Positions 21,538-31,198 of a stretch of 64,000 bases of DNA are shown here, one piece after another. The DNA is from Eutreptiella sp. 'Long Island Sound 2002' (Eukaryota > Euglenozoa > Euglenophyceae > Eutreptiales > Eutreptiaceae): assembly GCA_964036045.1 (NCBI GenBank), contig OZ038388.1, positions 35,170,497 to 35,234,496 of the forward strand, in the 5' to 3' direction. Under the pieces are notes generated by a model. That model was not told where the DNA came from. It did not search any database and worked only from the letters and a program-made list of their open reading frames with translations. Position 1 is the stretch's first letter. The number at the start of each line of letters is the position of its first letter. Position numbers and translations under genes: made by a program.

Positions 21538-22293
21538 ATGAGCGACGCGTCAGACTGGAGTCCCAGTCCAAGGCCAAGTTCGAGCCGCAGTCCCGCGTTC
21601 GAGCAACAGAGGTATGGCCCTTCCAGCCGTCAACCTTATGGCTGTGGGAACCAGTACAGCGGCAGCATCGGCCGTCCCAAGAGCGGCAGTACCAGCCGCA
21701 ATCCGGGTTACCGTGACGGCCACCCAGCCGTCAAACGAGAACTCTTGCGCAAGCCGGACCATCGTCAATCAGCGTGGGAGCGCCAACCAGCATCCTGGAG
21801 AACGCCGGAGCGCCAATCAGCGCTCCACGGAAGACAAGGTCCAAGCCGTGGTCACGCAGACCGTGATCAAGCGTCGAGGGAGCGCCAACCTGCGCCCCAG
21901 AAAGCGCCTGAGTACCGACCATTACCCCAACGTGCAGGAGAGTTCACCGGAAATCCACGCAACCCCAGTCCCAGTCGGTTAAGCTCGGAGATCGCCATGT
22001 TACCAACCGAGACGATGGAGTTGAAGTCCTGGGCCGCAGAGATGATGGCGTGGGCGAGGATTGCAGCAGCGGAGATCCGGACCCTGAAGTCGGAGCAGGA
22101 GAGTCTGCAAGAGCGAGTGCGCCGCCTGGAGAAGACGTCCAAGACGAAGTCCGCTACGGGCGAAGCGAAGAAAAGGGTGGAAGTCGTGGAGGACTTCCAG
22201 ACGCCGAAAAACACCGCCATAGCCAGCGGAGCAATCAACCAAGACAGTGGGACGCAGACGCCAGGCAGTGGCAGCCGTCGTTGGAGACGGTGA
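21538..22293 (+). CDS. Gag-like protein with coiled coil, 251 aa
   Basis: This is an intact ORF from an ATG after a 255-base leader rich in CAGC. Residues 1-150 are low-complexity, rich in Ser, Arg, Pro and Gln, with repeated Arg-Gln-(Pro/Ser)-Ala motifs. Residues 155-210 form a predicted coiled coil (Met-Glu-Leu-Lys start, heptad pattern of Ala, Ile, Leu and Leu, ending Arg-Arg-Leu-Glu-Lys). A basic tail follows. There is no CCHC knuckle and no capsid-like major homology. Gy-2 gag also has a disordered N-terminus and coiled coils, so co-assembly with Gy-2 Gag is a reasonable inference. An intact frame with 5% LTR divergence suggests either selection or a lucky survivor. Confidence 0.65.
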   Translation: MSDASDWSPSPRPSSSRSPAFEQQRYGPSSRQPYGCGNQYSGSIGRPKSGSTSRNPGYRDGHPAVKRELLRKPDHRQSAWERQPASWRTPERQSALHGRQGPSRGHADRDQASRERQPAPQKAPEYRPLPQRAGEFTGNPRNPSPSRLSSEIAMLPTETMELKSWAAEMMAWARIAAAEIRTLKSEQESLQERVRRLEKTSKTKSATGEAKKRVEVVEDFQTPKNTAIASGAINQDSGTQTPGSGSRRWRR

Positions 22294-22777
22294 TAATTTA
22301 AAATTCCGTTTGTTGGAACACCTGTGGGCAAGTCCAGTCTTGTCAGGCTTGCCGTGGTGAGAGCCCAGTCTTGTCAGGCTCCACCAACCGGGTATATATG
22401 TGGGTCTTAAAACCCATGTATATATGGGGCAGCTCAGCCCCTGGCACACGCACCCGCACTTGTACAATACAGTGCACGGTGCCTGGGTAAGGCACGAACT
22501 GACACAGCAACATGGACTTGATGCTGAGTTACAGTGCTGTGTGCGTGCCTGTCCTGTTGTTTAGTATTTGAAAGCATGGTGGTTTTCAGGAAACTGAAAA
22601 CTTTTGCCAGGTTTTCAAAACAAACGGGGCAGGCCACCCAAGGCCTTTTTCTCAATCTTTTCCTAGTGTGGCAAAGCAGGTTTTTGCCTGAGTGTAGTAT
22701 TGGTGCTCCCCACCGGACACCTAGGAAGAGGCCACCTCTGGGGTTTGTTTTTCCCGTCGGGGGATAAACAAACCTTT
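22294..22777 (+). other. 3' noncoding part of gag-only element
   Basis: No gene. It holds two close TATATATG motifs at about 22,391-22,398 and 22,422-22,429 around a GGGTCTTAAAACCC near-palindrome. A direct repeat of the phrase CAGTCTTGTCAGGCT lies at about 22,336 and 22,366. Confidence 0.6.
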
Positions 22778-22788
22778 AAGTAGGGGGG
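22778..22788 (+). promoter_or_regulatory. Polypurine tract of gag-only element
   Basis: AAGTAGGGGGG sits directly before the 3' LTR TG. The Gy-2 tract at 59,728-59,738 is AAGGAGGGGGG, one base different, and both are followed by TGAAGCGGTA. Confidence 0.85.
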
Positions 22789-23142
22789 TGAAGCGGTAGC
22801 GGCAGGGTCGCCCTACCGCTACCAGCTGTGGCTCGCACGTGCGCTGAATAGCGCAATTTATGACGTAAAATGGGATTACGAAGGCTACAGAACAATAGCG
22901 AGGATTGCCGTTTTTTATGTTAAAATGGCAGTTTTTTTATAATAAATTTATGCTATTGTATCCCATTTTGTAATTATTCGCGAGATTTCACTGTTTTCCC
23001 GTGTTTTCAGAGGGATCTATGTAGATTTGAAAGGCCTGTGGCTAACGCCTTAGAACAGTTTAAGCAACTTAAACCGACTCACGAAACGTTCGATTCTTGC
23101 AGAAATTGCGGTGCTTTGCAAGGGGTCCACGAAAATGCTTCA
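22789..23142 (+). repeat. 3' LTR of gag-only element
   Basis: 354 bp, TGAAGC to GCTTCA, partner of 20,930-21,282. It keeps TTAGAACAGTTT at 23,050-23,061. Confidence 0.9.
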
Positions 23143-23467
23143 TTACGTTACTCTCAGCATCAACAAAAGGGTTTTAAGAGGGGCTTGGCCTGGATCAAGC
23201 TCTTCAAGAAAGACATGGCAGTGACTTTTTCTTAATCCCTCCTGGAGTACTAGTGAGCTAAGCTAGTAGGACCAGGGAAAAAGGCTCAAATATTCCCAAA
23301 CTTACCTCAGAAAATGCATTAAACTTACAAAAAACATCCTCATCAGTTCATAGAAGCCTATCACACTGTAGGTACCCTCGAAAAACAGTGTAATGTACGG
23401 TGAATGATGTCCCTTTGATGGGGCATTCCTCAAAAGTCGCCGGCGTGCGATGAAAACTTTTAGTAAA

Positions 23468-23545
23468 AATTTGGGGGTAGTGGGGTTTGAACCCAGGACT
23501 CCCTCCCTAGAGCACATGTGCTTGCCCACTAGGGTACAGTCGAGC
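23468..23545 (-). repeat. tRNA-like fragment with Pol III box B
   Basis: Read on the minus strand there is a T-arm-like GGGTTCAAACCC (about 23,481-23,492), a near match to the Pol III box B. Upstream is a D-arm-like TAGTGGGCAAGC (about 23,523-23,534). The acceptor strands do not pair, so this is not a working tRNA. It is best read as a tRNA-derived SINE head or a tRNA relic inside the Gy-1 LTR. Confidence 0.35.
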
Positions 23546-25258
23546 GTTATGATGCGGACGGCGATCGCTGTATAAACAGCGTTTTGGTAAACGTCCTGAC
23601 GAAGGGCCAGGGTGGAGCAATACTCCCAATGGAGGACACAAATCTCCAGGAGCTGAAAAAGAAACAGAAATTGTAACCAACAGGGAGTGATTCCTGCGGT
23701 TTAGCGACAGGGGTAGCGATTTAACAAGTCAGATCGCTAAAAATCGAAGAAATCACGCGAGAAATCGTCATTTTTACACCAAACCCAAAGTCGTAGACAA
23801 GCGGAAAGGAAGCGGACTTCAAAGACAAGGTTGCGCAAGCGTAAACGGCTTTTGAAAGAGAAGGTATGAGCCGTAGTTTTTAAAGTTCTAAAGGAAAATT
23901 TTGCACAGTTGCATCAAAATGTTTATAAACTTTAGAGAAAGGTATTCAAACTGAACCCACGCCACAGAGCAGGTGGACAACCCACCTCTCAGGTATGCCA
24001 GTGTCATCTCACACGCATGCATTGCGTTCGTGTTGGTTGCTTCGTTAAAATGTTAGGGTTGTCAACGCTGTGTTTGTTAGGGGTTCGAGCGCTCTTCTCT
24101 TTTGCCCTGCACAGGTGAAAAAAGGAATGAAAGGTATGCGATGCGAATGGAGCGCGCAGCGCGCACGTAGGGTGAGAATATGCGCTGTGCTTGCGATGCA
24201 TGTGCCTATCTGAGGCATTTGCAAGCTCTGACGCTTTCCCTGTACCCCAATTCATCCTGGTTCCCTTTTCACAGGTAAGAAAAGAAAGTGTTTGCTCGTG
24301 TGTACCCGTAGCGTTAAAGTAGGGTTGCTTAAAACGCTTAGGCTTCTTTATAACTTCCAACAGGGTTGTTTTGCGTTCGCTTCACTTCGGCATTCACACG
24401 ATGCATGGTGAGTAAGGTAGGTTAGCCCAGGAGGAGCTCACCTCCTGGTTGACTCAGTGGTTATGGTTCCGCCTCCCTTCCCTGCATGCGTGCACATGAT
24501 GCATTAAAGGGTAAGCCACGCGAAATGCGCACAGTAAACCTTGTTTAGGTTACCCAGGGGCTTCTCGGTACGTTCTTTAAGAGAACCTGAGGAGTCTCTT
24601 AACGCTTGCTTGCTTGACAGGGGCTGTTTGAGGACAGTGTATTATAGGTCACACTGAGAAGCGCATAATACGTGGAGTGTGGCTTGGTTCCTCAGCCGCA
24701 AACACCCCTTCATTGGCCTCTGTTGTACAGGTGGGAGAGGTTCAGGGTGATTGGTGCACGCAGCAGCTGCCTTCGGCGGCTACCCATTTTTCTGCCCCAG
24801 CTAAACAGGGGCACTGATCACACAATCAGCTGACTGCGCCTCAGCCAGGAGTGGCGTGGGCAGTTCGACTCCATCGACATCCGCGCTGTGCACGCAACAA
24901 GAGCACCCCTTCCCTCCAAGCCCTAGCAGGGAAACGTGTTGTGACGTCCCTGTTAGGCCACAGTTACTTAGCAGCGCTGTGTTCTCTTGTCTTCTTCACA
25001 GGAGGGTCATTAGGACCCGAGACATCATTGACAGCAACCCCAAGTAGCGTGTGTAGGGGTTAGGGTCAGCAGGCCTGGCAGGTGTTGAGTGCAGGTGATG
25101 AGTGCTCACCCTGCCTTCGAAGGCCGGTGCTGGCGTTAGTGAGTGTAGTGTAGTGGTGTCTCTTGTCCCGCATGCTTTTCCTCGTGGGCAGGGGAGTGCG
25201 TTAGCTTTTGGCCCTTAGCAAAAATGGGCGTTTTGTATGCCCTTAGCACACTTGGCCA

Positions 25259-25272
25259 CCCCTCCCCTCTAG
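25259..25272 (-). promoter_or_regulatory. Polypurine tract of Gy-1
   Basis: The minus strand reads TAGAGGGGAGGGG directly before TGGCC, the inferred LTR start at 25,258. It lies about 880 bases downstream of the integrase stop, in the expected order integrase, noncoding, PPT, LTR. Confidence 0.6.
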
Positions 25273-26150
25273 TAGGTAGGGCTCTTGCCGTCTTCCCCCA
25301 AGGATAGGCGCCAGCACAGAAATTGGGCGCCAGAGAAGTGGTAATAGTACCTGATTAGGACCTTCGGTCCGATGTCAGCGAAGCCCGGTCTCCGGGAGCC
25401 ACGCCGGGGCGAGAAGTGAGACACGCACAGACATACGTAGCACACATACGGGTATCGTAAACCCTGTAAGGAAGGGTAGAACACCATGGGTCTGGACCAG
25501 TCAGGGGTCCTAACTGTGGGCTCGCTTGTCCCCAAGAAGGGAAGACACACCTTGCCTCATAACACCTTGCTTGTCATTCCCCCCTGGTGTAGTAAGCCGC
25601 CGTTCTTCGTTGGCTCCCCAACGTCATTACATCAGGGCAGTCCCCATGCAACACATGGTCAACAAGGCATACACTCACTGGATGGCTGCAATCCTGATAA
25701 GCGGCCACCTGGCCCACGCTGCAAACCATAGGCATGGGTCTGCAGGGCACAGACAGGGTCAGTGCAGTGCTCAGTAAGAAGTAGTCTGTGAAAAACCAAT
25801 GGCCTCCGCCAGGGAGTGGTTGTCACGGGGGGCTAACGGTCCTGTCCTGCGATGCAATGCGGGGCAACTGTGACAACTGCTCTTACACCCATACACAGGC
25901 ACGTCTGCAGAAGAGTGCTCACTGCACCTGTCAGTAGACTGACACAGGGAAAGGGAAATTAGTTTCGCTTTTTACGCTGGGACATAGTCTCAGCACGGGT
26001 TAGGAGTTGCCCCTCGTTGTTCTCAACGAGGTAGGTGCGGAAGATGGGGTTGATACTCCCGTCTAGTTGTATGAAGGCTGACATAGGTTCCCAGGTTGCC
26101 TCAGATAACCCATAGCCATCCCACAGGGTTAGGAATTTCCAGCCCTGTTT
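25273..26150 (-). other. Gy-1 noncoding stretch between integrase and PPT
   Basis: No gene. A TGGCGCC (the core of a tRNA-Lys primer site) occurs twice on the minus strand near 25,330 and 25,305, but in the wrong place for a primer site. The short open frames have no domain. Confidence 0.5.
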
Positions 26151-28100
26151 CTACTCGTGGCGAGCAATACCTGCAACCACGTAGTAACCATCGACTGCCA
26201 TCTCATCGGCAGTCATCTCTTCGAGTTCGTCTGCCTCCTCTGGACTGGCAGCGTTCTCTAGGTCTATACGCTCGACCTCACTGTCGCTGAGGCGCCACTC
26301 ATCCCAAGACAAATCGTCAGGGGAGTGATAGTGCCTCAACAGTTTAGGTGCACACAGCAGTTCACCACCTAGACGTGGACTGCACCTGACATGGATCCTG
26401 CATCCATCTATCCTGATGATACCATAGGGCCCAAAATAAGGGTCCTGTAGGCAGTTACGTGGCCAGGAGGGTAGGCGTGAATGGTGTACCAGAACAAGGT
26501 CACCAACCTTGAAGCTGGCAGGCCGCCGTAGGCGGTTCCGTAGGCTCAGTTCACGGTCACGAATGTGTCTCAGGTTAGTCCCAGCCTGGTTAGCCAGAGA
26601 CTGCTTGTGTTCCAGCCAATCTCCCACAGGGCTCTTGAAGTCCTCAGGTAAGGGGGCTTTGGAGAACCAAGCAGGTCGTCCTCCATGGAACAGTTCGTGA
26701 GGGGTGAAACCCGTAGAGGAGCTCCGCTGTGAGTTCATGGTCAGCACTGCCAAGGGCACTAGGCGTACCCAGTCCTTGGTACGCTCCTGTTTCATCAGGA
26801 TTCTTAAGTTTTGCTCCACCACATGGTTCTGTCTCTCACAGAGAGGGTTAGACGTGTGGATATAGGGCACACCTGTGGTTACCTCCACGTTGAGGGCATT
26901 TAGCACTGGTTTGTACCGGCCAGTGTCACTGCGGATGCGTACATCCTCATCAGAGTGCACCTGCTTAGGTGCTCCATAGGGTTCGAACCATTGTTCGACA
27001 AACATTTTCACAGTCTGCTCGCCTGTGATTTTCTTATTGTAAAGGAACACACGGGTGACGCGAGATAGGCCACAGGTGACCACTAGGCAACTATCATAGC
27101 CGCCGAAGCGTGGTAGGCCGTGGATGAGGTCCACGTAGAGAAGAGAGTTAGCACAATAGGGTATGGGTAAGCTGGAGATCAGGCCCCTATCCCTACTGTC
27201 GCTCTGCTTGCTGGCATGACAGCCACAAGCATCCACAATGGTCTGCATACGCGACCTCAGTTCAGTCAGGGTTAGACTAGAGTAGAAACACTCACGGAAG
27301 AAGTCCACTGAGCGATTAGCGCCAGTGTGACCAGAACTGAGATGGGACCACTGTAGGCACCCATCCAGTCGTGCCTCAGGCACCACAATTCGGTCCTCGT
27401 AGAGGAGGTACTGATTGTTTTTTTACCACTGGTGCCCGTCAATGACACGGGGTTCGAGACCAGTGCTGAGGGTTTGGAGAATTTCTTTATACTCTGACTG
27501 ATCGTCGGTTAGACTCCAACCCTCCAGGATTCCAGCAGTGCGCATGGACAGGTCAAGCTGGACATCCATACGCTGGAAAGCCTCTCTGGCGAGCGCCTCA
27601 GAGCTCTCGCCTATAAGCGCATCGAAGTTGTTGCGCGATATATAGTCAGACAGTTCATTCTTTATTCCGGGGATATGATGCACTGTCAGCCTGAACTGGC
27701 TCAGGTAAGTCCATCACCGTTTTCGCTTTGCTTTCTCTGGTGGTGGGCTCTTCTGAAAAGACTTCACAGGCTCCTGGGTACACAGCCAGACAATAGGGTT
27801 AGATCCCAGGAGTCGGGATTGTGACGAAAGCACCAACATACCGGCCAGGAGTTCCTGGTCATAGGTGCTGTAAGTGGAACGCGCTTGGTTCTATTTCCAA
27901 TTCCAGTGTCCCAGTGGCACCAGTCGCCACTCACTGGCAGGATAGTCATGTTTCAACGAACAATCACGGTTCAATCCACTAGTACGATAATGGCAGTGGG
28001 CTAGTTCAGCGGGGTTAAGCTCCTGCCATTGGTAGATGGTACCAACCCCCTCTACATCACTGGCATCAGTGATCAGGACTATCTCGCCCTCCGGGGGCTA
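26151..28100 (-). pseudogene. Gy-1 pol 3' half: RNase H and integrase
   Basis: The minus strand starts within RNase H at about 28,100. The catalytic TDAS is near 28,055, a DQELLA segment near 27,815, and the closing His-Ile-Pro-Gly-Ile-Lys-Asn...Asp...SR near 27,680-27,625. The part from 27,386 to 26,151 is one 411-residue integrase frame. It has a zinc-binding H-x4-H and Cys-Gly-Cys region, then the D-D-E core (VDLI near 27,130; SDED near 26,960; NPLCERQN near 26,845), and a C-terminal DNA-binding region with KVGDLVLV near 26,510. The tail is acidic and has no chromodomain. Stops and slips lie near 27,420 and 27,700-27,960. The upstream part of pol is displaced by a LINE fragment. Confidence 0.88.
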
Positions 28101-28104
28101 GTGC

Positions 28105-29209
28105 CGTGCTTCATTCCTTGCCGGATGCTCCAATCCGGGGGGTCTTTTTCTCGTACTCTCTCTGCCGCAGTCTGCACTGTCGCCGTGCTCGTCCCCGCTT
28201 CGCTTTCCCCGCTTCTTGCTCCACCCTACGACTCTGCGTGCCCAGTCCCGGACGCTCCAGTCCATGCGACAGCCGCTTCTGCTGTCCCTTTCCCTCCGGT
28301 CCCCTTCCTGACGCCCCCCTGCGCGGTGAAACCGTACACCCGTCCTGCCCTCATATCTGCCGGATCCTCTTTCGTCTGCGTGCCATCAGGCGGTCCCTCT
28401 GCTCGTCTCCCTCTCTGTCCTCCATTCCCGTCTCAGCCCCTGACCGCCTTGGCCGCCAATCCGGCCGCCTCCGTACTGCCATCTCCGTGGTTTTTGGGTT
28501 GTACCTGATCACCGCCATGTCCACCCGCTTGGTGACTGGATCACGCATGTCGTCTGCCCGCGCCTCCAACTGCGTCTCTCTGCACGCCATGCGTTCCTGG
28601 AGATGTTCCACCATACGCCGCAACAGCCTGTGCGCCATGGCCTCCGGTGCCACTGTATGCTCCTGGAGCGCCCGCCACAGCGGTTTCACTATCACCATGT
28701 GCCACAGTCCCTTGCGGTGCCCTTCTTTCCCCAGCTCCCTCTCCACCGTGCTTCTGCCTCTTGCACCCTTCTTGAGCAACGGGACGTCCTGATCCCGAAC
28801 CAGTGGTTCCTGGATCCCCTTATACTGCGCACACCGCATGAAGTGCTCGTATGTTTCTTGCCCTTGGCCACAGTGGCATCTCATGTACTCCTCCTGGAGG
28901 TCCATACCCTTATGTCTGTACCACTTCATGATTGTTTCCCGCACCGGCACCTGCCCCGTGATTGCCTGCAGCCTTCTGGTCTGCAGTCTTTTGGGCAGCG
29001 ATTCCGGCCTCAGCGCATTGGGGTAGTGGACCCGCTGTCCCACCTTGCCCTCCAAGTACTCGTTCAGCTCTACCATATCCAGCCCCCCTCGTACTTGAGC
29101 TAGCATTTGCACCGGCTGTGGATACACCCTTAGTTCCTGCTTGCCTCTGTCCTCCTCCACGACCCACCTGGCCTTCTCCTCGTCCCCGACCCCCTGCGGT
29201 ATATGCACC
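28105..29209 (-). pseudogene. LINE 3' fragment inserted in Gy-1 pol
   Basis: A minus-strand open frame runs from about 29,209 to a stop at 28,351. It encodes the C-terminal part of a LINE ORF2: a Leu-Asn-Glu-Tyr-Leu-Glu-Gly segment, an Arg-Leu-Gln...Gly-Gln-Val-Pro-Val region, and a finger C-x-C-x8-H-x3-C with the ETYEHFMRC hallmark near 28,880-28,830. A basic C-terminus and about 240 bases of 3' sequence with a small CGGAT/ATCCG hairpin follow. RT and endonuclease are absent, so it is 5'-truncated. It lies exactly between the end of the Gy-1 RT region and its RNase H, and it fuses in frame with the RT fragment upstream. Confidence 0.8.
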
Positions 29210-29629
29210 AAGAGGCGGGGTACTCCCAGGCAGTTGGAGGAGGCAATCTTCTTCTTCAACTCCTGGAAACACTCTTCCTCTCTGGCGGTCCACCTCGGGG
29301 GAGTAGTTTTCTTGATTAGGTCAGTGAGGGGGGCAGAGGAGTAAGTAAAATTGTGGATGTGACGCCGATAGAAATTACAGGCGCCCACAAAACTCCTCAC
29401 GTCGTGTAGACCCTTCTTAGGGTCATCGCGAATCTGCATGTCCGGTAGGGGCTGCATCTTAGACGCGGCTGGTTTCCACCAGCCATACCCCACGTTGAAA
29501 CCCAATTATTTCATCTCCTCTTTCATAAACTCACATTTTTGGAGTTTGATTCGGAGATGGTTTTCTTGACAGACAATGAAAAGTTCACGGAGGAGAAGGA
29601 CTTGGTCCTCTTTGGTATTAGTACCCAAA
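29210..29629 (-). pseudogene. Gy-1 RT 3' fragment (duplicated)
   Basis: The minus strand encodes the RT tail: Leu-Gly-Thr-Asn-Thr just after the catalytic motif, GYGWWKPA, the RSFVGACNFYRRHI thumb-like segment and a WTAREEECF motif. It duplicates 31,199-31,606 with about 95% identity by eye and contains a stop near 29,508. It starts at the (CTTA)n tail of the module and continues into the LINE fragment. Confidence 0.85.
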
Positions 29630-30025
29630 TAAGTAAGTAAGTAAGGGCGGCCGCGTCCGCAGCCTCATCTGACTCCTCCTTGTTTGTTTTACATGGTGGC
29701 TGCCTCTGGCGGGAAGGAGTGCTCTTCACCATCAGTTCCCCTGACGACCCCTGTCTCACCTCACGGCCGAGAACTTCAACCAGGTTCCCTTGGGGCATGA
29801 CCAGTGGTAGGCTCCCTTCAGTTGCTGCCCTCACGGTTTCAGCTCCTTCCGGTCACCCTTTGAAGGATCCCCCGGCCTTCCCCCCCTAGCACAGCCTATT
29901 GGGCGCCTGCAGGCGGGTTTCCTGTGGATAGCCCTCGCCGACAGCGGAGCATTTCTCTCTGTCAACCACATTCCACCACTCCCCATCCCTCACGGGTCGG
30001 AGTACCCACTCGGCTCCCGGATGCA
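29630..30025 (-). mobile_element. Repeat module with (CTTA)4 tail, copy 2
   Basis: This is the partner of 19,907-20,310, with the same ends and near-identical sequence. Its tail (29,630-29,645) abuts the Gy-1 RT fragment. Its other end at 30,025 continues into GC-rich LINE C-type repeats, whereas copy 1 abuts the Gy-1 LTR. The module boundary near 20,306/30,025 is therefore real. Confidence 0.65.
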
Positions 30026-30026
30026 C

Positions 30027-31198
30027 TTGGTTGTCGTCCATCCACGGCTGGAGGCCAGGGGGCGACCCTTTCCACGTTCCCCTTGGTCCCGCTCACGCGT
30101 GAACCTACGTGTACTCAGGCCATTGACGCGGGGATCTGAAGGTCAACCCTCACCCCCACGGACACCTCACGGCCGTCCTGGAGCTCAGGGCATTTTCCCG
30201 ACTTCCCGTGGCCAGGTTCCCCATGGTTGGCACATGGTTCACCACTCCATGGCGACTGGTTTCTCAATCCCATGGGGCTGTTGCTTGGCGCTTTCGGCCT
30301 CCCTGTCCTTCCCATGTCCCATTCCCTCTTGCCTCATCCCGGCACCGGCCCGTTCCCAGCGTCCCATGGACTCCCTACCCCGTCGGGCTGTTGTGCGGCC
30401 CTAGCCACACGCCCTTCCCCGCCCCGTCCCCTTGTCCCTGCATCCCGTGCTTTTACCACACCGGGTCGCCTGCTACCCTCCGGCGCTGGCCGACTTGGGC
30501 CTCTTCCTTCCGGGGACCGCTTCGCGCGCTTAGCACGGGTCGCTCCCTTCCCGCCCCCATCCCTTTCCCCTGTGCCGCGGCCCCGGCCTAATCCCCTGGG
30601 CTGTCTTGCCGCTCCATCCCATCCCTCATCCCGTGTTTATACCCCACCGGGCCGCCAGCAACCCTGTGGCGCGGGCCCAATGGATCCTCATCCATCCGGG
30701 GACCGTTTCGTGCGCCTAGCACAGGTCGCTCCCTTCCCGCCCCCTTCCCCCGTGCCGCGGCCCCGGCCTATTCCCCTGGGTTGTCGTGCGGCCCCATCCC
30801 ATCCCTCTTCCCGTGTTTATACCCCACCGGGCCGCCAGCAACCCTGTGGCGTGAATCCTCATCCATCCGGGGACCGTTTTGTGCGCCTAGCACGGGTCGG
30901 TCCCCTCCCGCCCCCGCCCCTCTCTTCTGTGCCGTCTCCCTTGCTGTCCTAGTCACCTGGGGCCGTCGCGTGGCCCTTGCCACTCGTCCTTTTCTGTCTG
31001 GTCTCCTTGTGGTGCTGCGGGGTGTTGTCCGCGTTTGTTTCCTTTGTTTGCCGTGCTTTTTTCCGCTTGGTTCCCTCCTCCCTGCATGCAGGCACAACAA
31101 CACTGCATCGCCATCTGTCTCGGTTCTGTTCGGTGCTCTCGCCCACTCCCTCCGCCATCCTGTGGCGCTGCCCTTGGCTTTCCCCGGCCATGCCGGGC
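30027..31198 (-). repeat. LINE C-type GC-rich tandem repeats, copy 1
   Basis: About 30,068-30,300 matches 42,105-42,340. Then come tandem units of about 180-215 bp, each with CCACCGGGCCGCCAGCAACC, at about 30,450 (degenerate), 30,643 and 30,825, also found at 42,495, 43,900 and 44,120. Bases 31,084-31,198 match 44,505-44,620 at the 5' side. It is probably the noncoding or monomer part of a second LINE family. It breaks into Gy-1 RT at 31,199. Confidence 0.7.

Larger units (their letters stand above)
20930..23142 (+). mobile_element. Gag-only LTR retrotransposon (non-autonomous)
   Basis: This is a complete element of 2,213 bp. It has two LTRs of 353-354 bp, a leader, one gag-like ORF, a PPT, and TTGC/TTAC 4-bp flanks (one mismatch) as the likely target duplication. 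The homologous LTR of Gy-1 at about 42,018-42,040 is an empty site. It has no protease, RT or integrase. LTRs begin TGAAGC and end GCTTCA, a 6-bp terminal inverted repeat. The LTR start and PPT match those of Gy-2 (45,795-62,729), so that family is the likely source of enzymes. It fits the class called TR-GAG elements in plants. Confidence 0.85.
20317..25258 (-). mobile_element. Gy-1 3' LTR (~2.7 kb) carrying a gag-only element
   Basis: On the minus strand the LTR starts with TG at 25,258 directly after a polypurine tract. It ends with CA at 20,317, the same point where homology to the 5' LTR remnant ends (41,411). Bases 20,317-20,929 plus 23,143 to about 23,240 match 41,411-42,107. The intervening 20,930-23,142 is a later LTR-element insertion. 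Without that insertion the LTR is about 2.7 kb. The stretch 23,240-25,257 is noncoding, moderately AT-rich and has no second copy in the window, so its assignment to the LTR is inferred from continuity. Confidence 0.65.

Noticed and set aside
23468-23545. A functional tRNA gene
   Set aside because: T-arm and box B look right on the minus strand, but the acceptor strands do not pair and no cloverleaf closes. Kept only as a tRNA-like relic.
25300-25340. TGGCGCC motifs as a tRNA-Lys primer-binding site
   Set aside because: They lie between integrase and the PPT, not after a 5' LTR, and the preceding bases do not end in CA.
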